Assembly (NCBI RefSeq): GCF_000282535.1 | Contig: NZ_AKJC01000174.1 | Location: 1 to 32,561 of the forward strand | Length of the DNA: 32,561 nt | Direction: 5' to 3' | Origin: Pseudomonas sp. GM84 | GTDB lineage: Bacteria; Pseudomonadota; Gammaproteobacteria; Pseudomonadales; Pseudomonadaceae | Part shown: positions 32,483 to 32,561 of the stretch, piece by piece | How the letters are laid out: every line of letters begins with the position of its first letter | How positions within the stretch are numbered: the stretch's first letter is position 1 | The notes under the pieces: model-generated | What the model was told of the DNA's origin: nothing | Database searches by the model: none | The model's input: only the letters and a program-made list of their open reading frames with translations | Made by a program: the position numbers and the translations under genes

Positions 32483-32561
32483 CTGTGGGAGCGGGCTTGT
32501 CCCGCGAAGAGAACAACGCGGTGGATGGCACCGGCTTCGCCGGTGTTCGCGGGACAAGCCC
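32483..32561. repeat. REP pair with an extra hairpin, cut by the window end
   Basis: A REP at 32483-32506, a perfect hairpin CACCGGC, TTC loop, GCCGGTG (32529-32545), then the start of an inverted REP core at 32548, truncated by the end of the window. Confidence 0.88.

Noticed and set aside
1..32561. CRISPR array
   Set aside because: The recurring units are REP palindromes in pairs scattered between genes, not regularly spaced repeats; no cas gene.

Overview
The window looks like chromosome from a bacterium of the Pseudomonas putida group. Three things support this: high-GC coding sequence, many short REP palindromes of the pseudomonad type (outer half CTGTGGGAGC followed by a GGGCTTG..CCCGCG core), and a gene order that matches, from memory and not from a search, the P. 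putida KT2440 stretch running from the biotin operon through malate synthase G to a ferrichrome-type receptor. No rRNA, tRNA, CRISPR array, prophage or insertion sequence was seen.

Layout. 1-3.1 kb: REP cluster, a tiny Pmp3/YqaE membrane protein, a class III aminotransferase (-) and a divergent LysR regulator (+). 3.1-11.4 kb, all on the minus strand: two paralogous long acyl-CoA dehydrogenases, with a membrane GGDEF diguanylate cyclase and a large periplasmic di-haem peroxidase-family protein between them. The second dehydrogenase has two overlapping PsrA-like sites upstream, which ties it to fatty-acid control. 11.4-16.3 kb (-): a 98-residue protein resembling the joined ends of a flagellar rod/hook protein, then the biotin operon read bioB-bioF-bioH-bioC-bioD. 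16.3-20 kb (+): comF, a ModE-type regulator, the kinase srkA and the transporter rarD. 20-23.4 kb: a two-ACT-domain GcvR-like protein (-) and malate synthase G (+). 23.4-26.8 kb: an orphan receiver-domain protein (-), divergent from a coupled pair (+) made of a cNMP/CBS/nucleotidyltransferase protein and a DEDD exonuclease. 26.9-32.4 kb (+): an iron-uptake cell-surface signalling locus with a Fur box, ECF sigma factor, FecR-type anti-sigma, TonB-dependent hydroxamate-type receptor with a signalling domain, a PepSY membrane protein and a 59-residue membrane protein.

How the parts work together. The biotin operon is complete from BioC/BioH (pimeloyl-ACP methyl ester arm) to BioB. Its promoter carries a good BirA-type operator that lies inside the first codons of the divergent comF. 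The iron locus follows the usual logic: Fur represses sigma and anti-sigma, the anti-sigma carries the Gly-Thr self-cleavage site, and the receptor carries the STN domain that talks to it. The acyl-CoA dehydrogenases and malate synthase G fit growth on fatty acids.

The window is mostly ordinary core genome, and I do not see a clearly new defence or biosynthetic system. The best leads are small: the BirA operator within comF, paired PsrA sites, a repeated DnaA-box module at 20.0-20.2 kb, the flagellar-D0-like mini protein, a nearly perfect 90-base hairpin at 11.3 kb, REP elements with a second stem of variable sequence, and the nucleotidyltransferase/exonuclease pair.
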